A stretch of DNA of 64,000 bases from Glandiceps talaboti. Lineage: Eukaryota > Hemichordata > Enteropneusta > Spengelidae. Position numbers and translations under genes: made by a program. The stretch lies in contig NC_135562.1 in the NCBI RefSeq assembly GCF_964340395.1, positions 6,293,634 through 6,357,633 on the forward strand, written 5' to 3'. Every line of letters starts with the position of its first letter. Position 1 is the stretch's first letter. Below the pieces are notes generated by a model. That model searched no databases. It was not told where the DNA came from and saw only the letters and a program-made list of their open reading frames with translations. This document shows positions 16,486 to 28,340 of the stretch, one piece after another.

Positions 16486-18411
16486 AACAGTATACTGTTT
16501 ATATACAAAAATGTCATAGTTCCAAGAGTCACTTTAGAATGATAAATCAGAAATGATTGTGGAAGTTAATACGTCTGCTGAGGTCCGTAGTAGACAGATC
16601 AAAGCATTGCTATCATTTCTAAGTGTTTCTTTTGGATATCCACAGATGTGGGCATATTGTACCCTAGGGTACTACAACGGTGTTTTGTCTGTGTGACTAG
16701 TGCCACTTAAGTTTGTCATAAATGATACCAAATTGATCCCTCAACTCAGTAGGAGTATTACACTCAGCTAGTCAATCATAACTGTATAACCTAGCTGTAG
16801 AAATGTCAAACTACATGTATACTGATTACCTTTGATAACCTGACAATGGTGTATTGTACCCTGTAAACTTGCAGTTCCTTACAGTGTGTGCATCCACAGG
16901 GGGAAAGTGCAATATCAACACTTCTGTGTACACTTTATAGATGCATCATGGTTAAAGCATCCCATGTTTAACAACTCAAAAAATACAGTATTTCAGTTCT
17001 GTTGAAATTTTGATATTCAGAATTTGAATTTCTATGAAATAATATGCAATAATGTTGTGACTATGAAATAGTTAGAGATTAAAGTCAGGACTCACTAAAA
17101 TTTCAACTGCCATTATTACATTAGACCCAAAATATACCATTTGCACAAAGTCGTACGCTATATATTCATAAATTTAGAATATTTTGTTTATCAGCAATTT
17201 TATCACTTTTGTATTTTGAACAAGAAAAGTAAATCTCAATTAAAATTTATTTTGAAATGTGTATGAAACATATTAGCATATGTATGAAATATATTAGCAT
17301 ATGTATGAAAGATTAGCATATGTATTCATTAACTCACAATATAGTTTTGTATCTACAGACAGCCTGGCCTTTTTTACAGCACTGAATGAGACTTGAGACT
17401 CCAATAGCTCTCGTCTTCTCAATCAACTTATGGCGATATTTTCAAATTGTAGTATACATTTGATATAGGTTTGTATCTTAAGCTGAGAAGACGAGCAATC
17501 AGGGTCGGAAGTCAGCACAGTAGGCAGGCTATAAACAGCCATGTACTTTTGGAACATGTAGACTACAAATGTATTGAGTGTTTTTCAGAAACTGTATGAA
17601 GAATTTTATATCACTAGGTACTTTGAATGAGGAATAAAGGAAGTCATCTGTATCCGGACACTTTAACCATATCATTGAACAGACACAGAGGGCAATATAA
17701 ACTTCAAGGCACCTCTGTCCCCTTATTAGGCTCACATGTCCATAAGGTCACACGTACTGAATAGTGGGTCAATCTGTTGACAAACACTGAAGTGTGCGGT
17801 CCAAAATTCAGATAAAATCTTGAAAGTTGAGTTTGAAACAATAATTCAATTCAATACTAATTTCATATCACTTTTGTATTAGGAACAGCATATACTAGTA
17901 TTTTATACATGAATTTTGGAGGGAAAATCATGTTTTGGACAAGTTATTTTTGATATGAAACACATGGTGCAGGTCACAGTGAATAGCCATGCTGGTACAC
18001 TGATAGACCAAGTGTACAGAACTATTTCAGAGTCTTTGTAAAGATTTGGTAAGCCAGGTAACAGGGTGAAATCTGGTAAAATTTGCATACCTGAAGCTTG
18101 TATCACAATTTTGGTGGAGAACCTACATGCCCAAGGAACTCATATAGATTTGACAACACTGAAAAACTAGATGTATTTGCTATTACATGATTCATACTTG
18201 CTGTTGTAATAAAGTTCTCTATCAAATACAAAAGTTACCCAGTAGATTTTGTTTTGAATGTTGCCATCTGTATATTGAGTTTGCGTGCCTGTGTCATCGT
18301 CATAAACCACAGCCTCTTTTTATGGCTCATCCAAAACGCGTTGTTTATATTTCAGTGTTGTGGAAGAAATAACAGCTCTTCTGTATGTGTGTGAGAATGG
18401 CATGCGCGCGC

Positions 18412-18442
<31 letters not shown>

Positions 18443-18485
18443 TGTGTTGTGTTTGTGTGTGTGTGTGGAGGGCTGGGGGGGGGGG
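18412..18485. repeat. TG microsatellite with terminal G run
   Basis: (TG)n followed by a short run of ten G residues. Nothing else is visible. Confidence 0.95.
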
Positions 18486-18637
18486 CATATTTTTGAGTTG
18501 TTAAATGTTTTTGTAGTATATCTATAGGCACACTCCTGGGGCCAATAGACAAAGTGTATGGTCAGCGATGGCTATTCTTTCCTTGCAGTTTGTTTAGATG
18601 GTATATTTAGAAACATAGAGTATTATTATCTCAATAG

Positions 18638-18870
18638 TATACACACAGGCATTTGTTTCCCGAGTTATGTATATGCGAAGGTCTTCTTTCGCAGTGAGGG
18701 TCTTCTTTCGCAGTGAGTGAACCTGCGCGATCACAGAAACAAATGTAGTTTTACCCCTTTCATATATAGTTGGTTAAGTACGTCAATATTAATGATATTA
18801 TCGACATTTTATTCCATTCTGATAGAAATATTCTGAGACATAACTCGGGAAACAAATGCCTGTGAGTATA
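18638..18870. mobile_element. MITE with ~33-bp terminal inverted repeats
   Basis: CAGGCATTTGTTTCCCGAGT at the left is matched by ACTCGGGAAACAAATGCCTG at the right, and TATAC borders both sides. The 233-bp interior has no coding capacity. It lies upstream of arrestin A. Confidence 0.85.
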
Positions 18871-19049
18871 CAGGCCTGTATATACATATATATAGATAGT
18901 TATCTATGAGTTTACAATAATATTCCATTTACCCGTGCATGTTTTATTTGTTTGTTTGTTAGTTGGTTCGTTGATTTATTTATTTTATTTGTAACACGGT
19001 TCCTAGGCTAGGCTCCCTGTGGGCTACTGGCCTCGCCTTGCCTGCATGA

Positions 19050-19269
19050 GCAAATGATCGTGAGCGTAGTCCTTTGCGCCCTCTACGACAGAGGGGATGT
19101 TACTTGAATCACCCGTGTGTGACTCCGGTATTTCGTGATGTCAACAACAGCAACAACACCTTCTCTTGCTAAATTGCCACCTCCGTAACAAGCGTGATTT
19201 CGGAATAGTTAAGGAGCATGTTTATATGTATCCACCACCACCACCACCACCACCACCACCAACAACAAG
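19050..19269 (+). promoter_or_regulatory. Likely promoter and 5' noncoding exon of arrestin A
   Basis: A TTTGCGCCCTCTACGACAGA block near 19073 is shared with the upstream region of arrestin C (about 41634). The noncoding exon ends at a donor AAG|GTTAGTATC at 19269/19270; the same junction occurs upstream of B (31521) and C (41824). A (CCA)n run lies just before it. The matching acceptor is CTTTCCAG at 19659, upstream of the coding start. The exact transcription start is unknown. Confidence 0.5.
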
Positions 19270-19773
19270 GTTAGTATCGGAATGTCTTATAATCACCTTG
19301 GTGCCGTACGTTCTTGTCTTGAAGTTGAAGTTAATTTTCTTTAGTTGTTTTTGTTTGTGGGTTTTCGTTCCGCAAGAAGTATATAAGTAAACTCTGAACC
19401 ACATGAATCTGAGCCAGAACGAAAAAACCCTCAAAAACAACTAAAAATCAAGCTAAATGTAGAAGCTAGTCTTATAACTCCTCGAATACTATCTGTACTA
19501 CATCGTGCGAGTGAGTGTGGGTCAAAAGAAATCTAAATCTAAAAAAAATTGTATACAGTTTTAATCATACCTTACTGTTAATAACCACACACACACATAC
19601 ATACATACATACATACATACATTAATCAATATACAATGTATATGACTAAATCTTTCCAGATTGAAAAATCTAAAGAGAAGGTAACTTATACTAGACAAAA
19701 GAAAGACTAGCAACCAAGATGTTTATATTACTGGACTCCTGTTCATGTTATTTTGTGGTTCCTTGACTTAAAA

Positions 19774-22700
19774 ATGGGATTGACAGCTTACAGTATTCTG
19801 TTTGAAGACAACAAGGAAGTGTACAATCCTGGTGAAATTGTTGCTGGATATGTTATGATTGATTTATCGGAACCTTTACAATGCAGAGGTAAGGGGTATT
19901 GTCATTTAACTATCTGAACCTTACAATACAGAGGTAAGGGGTATTGTCATTTAACTATCTGAACCTTACAATGCAGAGGTAAGGGGTATTGTCATTTAGC
20001 TATCTGAACCTTTACAATGCAGAGGGAAGGAGTATTGTCATTTAACTATCTGAACCTTTACAATACAGAGGTAAGGGGTATTGTCATTTAGCTATCTGAA
20101 CCTTTACAATGCAGGGGTAAGGGGTATTGTCATTTAGCTATCTGAACCTTTACAATGCAGAGGGAAGGGGTATTGTCATTTAGCTATCTGAACCTTTACA
20201 ATGCAGAGGTCAGAGGTATTGTGATATATATAGTTATATGACAGATCCCGATCACACGTGAGTGCAAGTGTGACATACTCTAGGTATTTGCATGAGTGCT
20301 TGCAATGTTCTCTGCAGCAGACTACGTACTCTGGAAGTTACCCACACTGGCACTCACGCAGCATGGGGTTCTGTTATTATTAAATATACATCAGATCTGA
20401 AACAACAAATTTCAGTAGAAATAACTATACGATCACATGCTTTCCTCATTTTGCTTTAGAATGAACGATCATGTCCTCATTTGCATATCTCATTTGCATG
20501 CAGGTATGCTATAATGTTTTCGGTATTGTACTGCAGTAAAAATACCACTAGTATGTGCACGCACTAGTGCAAGTAATCTCTTGTACATATGTAATAATGT
20601 ATAGAATTCATCACATTTCTACCACTGCCCTTTCTCATATTTATTCTTGGGGGAGGGGGGTGACGGGGTTTTCATAAATGTGGAGAAGAGAATAAAATAA
20701 AATCGTCAATTGTAATTGAATGACATTGATGATTGCAATTTTATTTCTCGTTATTTTAGGTGTTTTTATTAGGTTTCTTGGTGAAGGTCTAGTTCGTTGG
20801 ACTGAATCTGAAGGTTCTGGTGACAACCAAAGAACTGTTTGCTGCATTGCAAATACTGTATATTTTCATGAAATACAGAACTTATGGGGGAAAGGTAAGA
20901 TCATATTAAATTTCTTTTCATCAGCGTATCTCAGTTTTTGACCAGCTTCTCATGTAATATGTTCATAGGTATGTATGTATGTATGTATGTATGTATGTAT
21001 GTGTGTGTGTGTGTTTGTATGTATGTATGTATGTATGTATATATGTATGTATGTATGTATGTAGTACAGTGTGTGGTGTGTATGTAATACAATGTATACT
21101 ATATGTATATATAATGTACACAATACATTCTATTGTATATTTTATAGAATGCTATACATGTGCACATTTTCTTTTTCTTAGATGTAGGAAATACAAGTGG
21201 AGAGAACCTAACTCTCCCTGCAGGATTTCATCAATATTCATTCCATTTTCAACTACCTTCTACCGGTCTTCCCACTTCATTTGAAGGGAAAGATCATGGA
21301 AGAGTCCGTTACTCCATCAAGTCTAACATCGAGAGACCCTGGAGGTTTGACCACACCGCTATTAAAGTATTCACTGTGACAGGGAATTATCCTTTGGATT
21401 TGAACATGATTCCAGATGCAACAGTAAGATTATCTTCAATGTTCATTATAGGGTGATTTTCACTGATTATATTCAAATAACCTACTAACTTAATAAGTGG
21501 AGTCTTGATGGGTGAATGGTTAGCGTGACCGACTTTGAATCTACAGGTTGCAGGTTCGAGCCCCGTCGCTGCCTGCTGTTTGTTTCTGAGTGGCTAAAGT
21601 CCTTGGGCAAGATTTGAACCACGACTGTGCCTCAGTCAACCCAGCTCTATAACCGGGGACCTGGTAGGATGAAGATTGCAATGTGAAGGCTTTAATCCTA
21701 TGCGCTTAAAGAGGCTGCAATGGATTGTATGCTCCCCGGGGAGTTGAGGAAGACTAAAGGGAGTGGGAAAGAGCTATATAAGAACCCAACATTATTATTA
21801 TTATAACAGATGTAAAAGCACGCGTGACTGCTTAAGTTATTAAATGGATGTGGTTTTCCTCATGCTCATAGTAGGGTGACGTTTCTGATGACTAACAGGC
21901 ATTTTACAGTGCACATTTTGGTGGAGTCATGATATGCGAATGGTTAGAGTGGTCGGCTTTGAATCTGCAGGTTGCAGGTTCAAACCCCATCGCTGCCGTT
22001 TGCTTCTGAATGGCTAAAGTCCTTGGGCAAGAATTGAACCATATTGTGCCTCAGCCAACCCAGCTGTGTAATTGGGGACCTGGTAATTAATCCTATGCGA
22101 TTATAAAGGCTGCAATGGATTGTATACTCCCCAGGGAGTTGAAAAAGTAGAGGGCCATTCTGCCAATATAGATCCATGCCAGGGGTAATACAACCTCAGA
22201 CAGCACAACATGGACGAACGCAACCTGTCACATACAGGGTAAAGTAAACAAATGAATTAATAACATTTGGCACAGCATGTTGGAACAGCAGAGACTTGTA
22301 TTATACACCGTGGTGTGTTAAGAACTGTTTATGGCCTCTTCATGTGTACATAAGACGCCACGGAACTGGACATTTGTTTGTGAATGTGAACTATTATGTA
22401 AAGTGGCCATTAAACTGTTCTTATCAAATTGGGATGTAATGCAAATGACAAGCAAGTCTCTGTACTTCCAACATGCTGTACCAAGTGTTAATCCAATTCA
22501 TTTGTCCATGGTTTGATGTCGGCAGTTGTAATTGTAAAGCGCTCTAAGCACAAAGTGGGAAAGCGCTATATAAAAACCAACATTATTACATTTTGGGGAC
22601 TTTTGATGTTTACAAAACAATCTTGATTATAGGGGGCTTAGATTGACACAACAGAGGCATGGCTCTCACCTACTTAATATGTAAATCTACCACATCAAAC

Positions 22701-25700
22701 AACAGCTATAGTTTCAGTTTATGTCTGTAGCTGAAACCTCCATTGCCACTGTTCTATGAGGTTTATCACAGATACACAGAATAATTTGAAATTTAGTCGA
22801 CTCATGACCCTTGAATATTTTCTTATGAAAAATATTTATTCTCAAAGTTGCTGTATTGATAAGACAAGGGAAATAATTGCAATTTTGATTTGAACTTTCA
22901 GATTGCACAAGAAGATGAGAACCAGAAAACCGTATGTTGTCTATGCTGTGCATCTGGACCAATTATAATGACAGCTACTATTGATAGAAAAGGTTATGTT
23001 CCAGGGGATACTATAATAACTGGTGTTGATATCAGCAATAAAAGTTCTAGAAGTATTCATAATACGACAGCAACTCTTGTACAGGTAGTGTAATCTTATA
23101 ATACTCTCCAGGTACAGTAATGTAACTAAACAATACAATCCTGGTACAGTAATGTAACTATACAATACTATCCTGGTACAGTAATGTAACTAAACAATAC
23201 TATCCAGGTACAGTAATGTAACTAAACAATACTATCCTGGTACAGTAATGTAACTAAACAATACAATCCTGGTACAGTAATGTAACTAAACAATACTATC
23301 CTGGTACAGTAATGTAACTAAACAATACTATCCAGGTACAGTAATGCAACTAAACAATACTATCCTGGTACAGTAATGTAACTAAACAATACTATCCAGG
23401 TACAGTAATGTAACTAAACAATACTATCCTGGTACAGTAATGTAACTAAACAATACTATCCAGGTACAGTAATGTAACTAAACAATACTATCGTGGTACA
23501 GTAATTAACATAGCAATACATTTTAAAGTGGCCATATGGATGAGAATTTGGTATTTATTTTGGATTTTTATTTGATAAAACAGCTTCACTGTGTTTTTCT
23601 ACTTGAAAAAATAATGCGAAAGAACATATACCAAGTCCATGTTCACGTCTCAATAAACGGCAAAACATTAAACAATGTGTAAAATGTTTGTTATTGTACG
23701 TACAATAAGAAACTTTTTACGCTTTTTGCATCTTTTTGCAATGTATTGAGTTATGAACATGGACTTGGTATATGTTATTTTGCATTATTTTTTCAAGTAG
23801 AAAAACATAGTGAAGCTGTTTTATCAAATAAAAATCCAAAATAAATACCAAATTCTCATCCATATGGCCACTTTAATAATTAGAAGTAAATTTTGCAACA
23901 TCGTAAACCACAGGCCTCATTACAGCACCGTCTGAAATATACCCGACATATACATATTTCATATTCCACATCCATATTTACTTCATATTTCGTTGCTTCA
24001 ACAGAAATATGTCGTTGCGTCAGTGCAATAAGGTCGTATCTGCTATTACTAGTATATTGTATAGTAGATATAGTGATGCAACGAATTGCTCTGGATTGTA
24101 TATTTCGCTGCTTCAGCAAGAATGTGTGCTGTGGCATGCAAGAAAAGAAATTTTGTTGACATCCCATCCCATCACTAATTACTGTTAGTATTACTCTCAC
24201 ACACAGACCTTTAACTCAAGATATTGTTTATTTTCATGTTATAGTACTGTACATTTACAGCATTTGATGATCGCACTGGACGGAAGGAAAATCGTTTCAC
24301 TACCATCAATGTTTCAGGTATAAAATGTTTGGGTTGTGGTTCTAATGATAGAGTCAGTTTGCAGCATCAGTCACTACCAGTACCATCCATTCCAGCCAGT
24401 GGACTAGAGGGCTTTGACTACATCAACATTGAATATTATGTGAAAGTGAGTATTTATGCAGTGGGTTAGAGGGCCTTCACTACATCAACATTGAAATTTA
24501 TGTGAAAGTAAGTATTTATGCAGTGGGTTAGAGGGCCTTCACTACATCAACATTGAATATTATGTGAAAGTGAGTATTTATGCAGTGGGCTAGAGGGCCT
24601 TCACTACATCAACATTGAAAATTATGTGAAAGTGAGTATGTATGCAGTGGGTTAGAGGGCCTTCACTACATCAACATTGACAATTATGTGAGTATTTATG
24701 CAGTGGGTTAGCGGGCATTGACTAAATCAACATTGAAAATTATGTGAAAGTGAGTATTTATGCAGTGGGTTAGCGGGCATTGGCTAAATCAACATTTCAT
24801 GCAGCTCCCAAGAGAGCTTTGAGTCCATGAATGATTTTGGTTACTTGTTGTGAATAATTTGTTCAATTTTGCTTATTTCACCAACACCTCAGTCCTTCTG
24901 TGTATGTCTTAGTACCTGTAGCTGATCGGACTGTGTGTGTGTGCCACTATTGTGTCACTCAATGAGGGGATGACTGGTCAGCATTGATAAGGATCTCATA
25001 TCCAGTTACTTCTAATGTTGTCTAGATCGTAAAAAAAACGCATGTGTGCCCAGTACAGTACAAGATATATCAGTTTCTGTAGTAGTTACTAACTGATAAA
25101 GATTTCTTCAGATTCAGTTACTTATCCTAACGTTGGTTCAATTTGTTCATACAATTTGTTCAATTTTCAGTTTCAAGCTGCCATTTCTGGTACTCCATTT
25201 GATTTAGAGGTGAAACTTCCAGTTATAATTGGTACCATACCTTTACAGCAAGTCTATGCTCAGAATTACAACACGGCACCACAACAGAATACTGATTTAC
25301 CATCCCATTTACCTGGTGAATTGCCACCTCCTCCCCCAGAAGATCAAGGAGCACTATCCACAGCACTCTTACGTAAGTATAGAATAAAATTTACCGAATT
25401 CAGTTTGGTATATATGATAATGAAATGAATATGATAGTATCATGCACCTCAGAAATAAAAATCTTCAAACTTTTGCCATGACTTTGAGAAAGCTAAAATC
25501 TATTCTCAGTAATCTCAAGAAAAAAAATCAAACTTCACTGTGCATTATTTTGAAATAGTGGTCAAAATGATGTCAAAATTAAGCCATTTTAAAATCCAAT
25601 ATGGCCACCATCCAGTATGGCCACGGTCCAATATGGTCACTGAATTAATGGGAAATGAAAGTTCATCAGTTTCCCTGAAAACAAGATGGCAGGCTTTCAA

Positions 25701-26552
25701 ATTTTTTCAATAATATGTAACAAGCTTTCATAAGTCAAAATTGGAAGTGATTTTAAAACTTTGATTTTTGGGGAAATCAGTTCTAGATATGAATTCTAGA
25801 TGTGTTGTGACGTTCTGCCCTCACCGGCCTCCTCTCACACCGATGTGTGAGGGCGCCCCATCACGGCATACCTTACAGACTAATTCAAAAGGTAGTCAGA
25901 TTAGAAACATCCTTAATCATTGCCTTAATTGGCTGAGATCAAACCATATATAGATGATCTGATGACGTAATTTATTATACATGTAGAAATTGTCAAGGAA
26001 AGCCCTACATGTACTATATACTAGTAGTCAATTATTCTAACAATGCCAGCAAGTATTTGTAATGTCATAAAAGGAATGCATCAACATTAATAATTTAGTC
26101 AAGGTTTTGTGTAACCATTTTCACTTGAGTAGTTTATAAACTCGCTTCTGTCACTTCAGCAGGTAAAGGTTTGATTTATATCTCCTATATGGACTTATCA
26201 ACTTGATGTAGAGAATACAATTTACAAAATATTATACAGCACAAAAATGGCACATCTGTAAGCCTTGACCACTTTTAAAGAAATCCAAATTTCTGATTTA
26301 AATCTATTTTTTTATCTTTCTTACAAATCATATTAATTTGCTTTAATCCAGTGTTGCCGTAATTTACATGATATATAAATATGAATTTTTGTCTTCATAA
26401 TTATCGTTTCAGCACCGCCACCATCATATGAAAGTATCTACTCTGGTCAGCAATCAATCAAAGATGATGATAATACTGACGATACATTTGGACGGACAAG
26501 CTTTGCACCGAAATATGCCTATTACAACTGGAATGCTAACCCAACACAATAA
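19774..26552 (+). CDS. Alpha-arrestin, ARRDC3-like, copy A (complete, 7 coding exons)
   Basis: Arrestin-domain-containing adaptor that recruits NEDD4-type ubiquitin ligases to membrane cargo. Coding exons: 19774-19888, 20760-20894, 21182-21423, 22902-23084, 24245-24445, 25171-25372, 26413-26552, joining to 405 aa (human ARRDC3 414). Seen: arrestin-N fold about residues 1-164 (SEPLQCRG, GLVRWTESEGSG, SFEGKDHGRVRYSIKS), the KTVCCLCCASGPI segment opening arrestin-C in exon 4, VKLPVIIGTIPLQQVY in exon 6, a proline-rich stretch, and one PPxY motif (PPSY, residues 362-365) for WW-domain binding. Vertebrate ARRDC3 has two PPxY motifs. It is the most diverged of the three paralogues, except in exon 4. 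Two of its donors (exons 1 and 5) are embedded in tandem arrays. A 5' UTR exon probably starts at 19660. Confidence 0.94.
19864..20222 (+). repeat. 45-46-bp array of exon-1 3' end plus donor, arrestin A
   Basis: Eight successive units each contain about 22 nt of exon 1 (CTGAACCTTTACAATGCAG) and the following intron start (GTAAGGGGTATTGTCATTTA). Donor positions are 19889 (authentic), 19934, 19979, 20025, 20071, 20117, 20163 and 20209; six keep GT, and 20025 and 20163 read GG. Arrestins B and C have only a single copy. Confidence 0.95.
20968..21062. repeat. ATGT/TG microsatellite in arrestin A intron 2
   Basis: (TATG)n with a central TG stretch. B and C have microsatellites at the equivalent place, longest in B. 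Confidence 0.95.
21494..21812 (+). mobile_element. tRNA-derived SINE
   Basis: The head carries a box-A-like GGTTAGCGTGACC and a box-B GGTTCGAGCCC. The body has CTTGGGCAAGATTTGAACCA and CAATGGATTGTATGCTCCCC; the tail is (ATT)n after AGCTATATAAGAACCCAAC. It lies in arrestin A intron 3. Confidence 0.88.
21926..22590 (+). mobile_element. tRNA-derived SINE split by a MITE
   Basis: SINE head and body run to GGGGTAATA at 22190, and the 3' part resumes with ATTGTAAAGCGCTCTAAGC at 22531. The uninterrupted sequence at 50472 joins these two edges exactly once the insertion and one TA are removed. Confidence 0.85.
22191..22528. mobile_element. TA-flanked MITE nested in a SINE
   Basis: 338 bp with inverted ends CAACCTCAGACAGCACAACATG and (right end, inverted) CAACTGCCGACATCAAACCATG, trimmed here to the shared region. 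TA is duplicated on both sides, as for Tc1/mariner-type elements. A related element is at 56469-56848. Confidence 0.8.
23111..23515 (+). repeat. 32-bp minisatellite after arrestin A exon 4
   Basis: Thirteen copies (start spacing exactly 32) of GGTACAGTAATGTAACTAAA followed by CAATACTATCCW. It starts 26 nt after the exon-4 donor, and each unit resembles the donor context ACAG|GTACAGTAATG seen at the arrestin C exon-4 junction. Arrestin B has three copies. Confidence 0.95.
23522..23876. mobile_element. Long inverted-repeat element (~140-bp arms)
   Basis: TTAAAGTGGCCATATGGATG at the left is mirrored at the right, and the two arms pair over about 140 bp around a ~75-bp centre. A single, older arm of the same family lies in intron 6 of B (about 39035-39170) and C (about 48340-48470). 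No coding capacity. Confidence 0.9.
24397..24795 (+). repeat. 62-bp array of exon-5 3' end plus donor, arrestin A
   Basis: Six donors including the authentic one, at 24446, 24508, 24570, 24632, 24688 and 24750 (spacing 62, once 56). Each unit is about 49 nt of exon (AGAGGGCCTTCACTACATCA, ACATTGAATATTATGTGAAA) plus 13 nt of intron (GTGAGTATTTATG). Confidence 0.95.
25800..25890 (+). mobile_element. GAGGGCGCC-type dispersed repeat, best copy
   Basis: CACCGGCCTCCTCTCAC, then GATGTGTGAGGGCGCCCCAT and ACGGCATACCTTACAGAC. Related copies are at about 6408-6470, 8178-8222 and, inverted, 2685-2735. It is too short to be autonomous. Confidence 0.7.
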
Positions 26553-26729
26553 AAATTATGCAGCGAAGGGGCTAAAATGGTATCTTTGATAAGATCTGTT
26601 TACAGTAGCAATTGGTCGGATTGATGAATATTTTCCATCTTCTATGAAGCCATGTAGAATGTGACAATTCCTTGTGAAGCCAGAAATGGCTCCCATCACT
26701 GCCACCATGTAATATCAGATAATTAAAGT

Positions 26730-27060
26730 GTGGATCAATCTTGATAATCAAATGGTAGAGTGACCAGCTTAGAATCTGCAAGGAGCAGGTTCAACTTAAG
26801 CCTCACCACTGTTGTTTATTTCTGTAAAAATGGCTCAAGTCATTAGACAAGATTGTACCCCCAGTCAACCCAGCTGTATAAATAATGACCTGGTGGGATA
26901 GAGGTTAAATGTGAATGATTTAATTCGTATGCACTTATAGAAGCTGCAATGGATTGTTTGCTCCCTGGGGAGTTTAAGAAGTATAAAAGGTCAATTTGTG
27001 GATAGGTACATGCCAGGGGGAACAGTTGTGGAGTGCTTAGTGTGGGAAATCACCACATGA
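26730..27060 (+). mobile_element. Old tRNA-derived SINE copy in the arrestin A 3' region
   Basis: Diverged match to the 50183 element: ATGGTAGAGTGACCAGCTTA, GCTGCAATGGATTGTTTGCT, CCAGGGGGAACAG. It lies between the stop codon and the poly(A) signal, so it is probably in the 3' UTR. Confidence 0.75.
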
Positions 27061-27656
27061 AAACTAATATTTGTCCGTCCATCCATTCTTGGTTCTGTCC
27101 ATCTGAAATACATCATTTCTCTGACATGCAATATCAATTTCATTCAAACCTGGCACAAAGGTAACATGTCATATTGAATATAATGCACATCACTTTGTTT
27201 CATGACATATGCAAATTTGACCAAATGGCGACAATATTTATAGTTAAAAATCAATATTTACTACACAAATCAAACACTGCTATACATAGAGACTCCATTC
27301 AAGTGTCTACCCCCATATTACAAGATGCAAGCTTTCTTTAAAGAAATTACTGTTTTACCTTGACGACCTTCAGGGTCACTTATCAAAACCAAACCATTTC
27401 TTGCCTATCAGACATACTTTGTATGATAATAATTTGTTTGTTGCCAATTTCTTTAAATATGTTTAGATATGAACATTTGTATCATGTGGTCACATGTACT
27501 TAAGTTATCATTTCAAATTGTGGACAAAATTTTCTAATAATAATAATTTGATTTCTTAAAAGGTACACTACACTACGTCTCAGTGCTCTTTACAATACTC
27601 AAAACGTGAACAAGTGAACACTAAAGTAGTTCAGTAGGGCTATAGGCATCACAAAA

Positions 27657-27688
<32 letters not shown>

Positions 27689-28185
27689 TGTGTCAAAAAC
27701 TGCCCAAATGATTGCCTTAAAGATTTAGTGGAGATATTATTCTGGATGTCTAGATGAGAAATTACTCAAATAAAAGTGATCCGATCTGGTTTTCAAGTTA
27801 CATCCAAAAGAGGGATTTTCCATAAGTTTGTCCTTTACAGTGGAAGTCCATGATGTATGGTTATACAATATTACATAATCATCTGGCCAACATACATGCC
27901 ATGTTCCATTATCCAGTATGTGTGTTTTCATGTTTGAAGTTTGTTTCTCTCACTGCATGTGGGTTTTTTTTCACTTCTTATTTATAATACATAGATGTAT
28001 TTTTCTATTTAAAAATTATATTAATTTATTAACTTTTTCCATTCTTGTTCTTTGTCTTTTATATCTAAGAGTGTGACCTATCCAATTTCTCATTGTGGGA
28101 TAAAAATAAGATATTTTTAACACAAATATTTGTAAAAATGGTTTGTTCATATTGTTATCAAATGTATATTTTGTTATTTACATGA

Positions 28186-28191
28186 AATAAA
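28186..28191 (+). promoter_or_regulatory. Poly(A) signal of arrestin A
   Basis: AATAAA inside a block (TATTTTGTTATTTACATGAA before it, CAATTTCTAAAATTA after it) that recurs at the 3' ends of B (41435) and C (53675), which supports it as the shared transcript end. Confidence 0.75.
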
Positions 28192-28204
28192 CAATTTCTA
28201 AAAT

Positions 28205-28340
28205 TAATTGATCGAGGAGGCGATCAGGAAAAAACGTAAACGTGTACCACGAAGGTCAATCCAGGCAAAATAACGAAGGTAAAATAGCAATGAACGATTA
28301 GCAGACATATAAATCGGATTTTAATCAGATTGATGATGGA
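28205..28340 (-). mobile_element. Dispersed repeat copy (GAGGAGGCGATCAGG family)
   Basis: Begins GATCGAGGAGGCGATCAGG and ends near AATCGGATTTTAATCAGATTG. Inverted copies are at 35508-35640 and 36833-36960, with a partial copy near 62025. It sits directly after the arrestin A poly(A) site. Confidence 0.75.

Larger units (their letters stand above)
15698..19200. other. Gene-free interval between NSMCE1 and arrestin A
   Basis: No coding exon is recognised. Contents: an ATTAAA signal near 15717 for NSMCE1, a (TTTG)n run, a dispersed repeat at 15885-16485 with a nested MITE, a 24-bp triplicated AT-rich unit near 17265-17325, a TG/G-rich microsatellite at 18412-18485 and a second MITE at 18638-18870. 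Confidence 0.6.

Noticed and set aside
24446-24795. Exon-5 repeat units as real micro-exons
   Set aside because: The gap between a donor and the next AG is about 16 nt, too short for an intron, and the units do not keep the frame.
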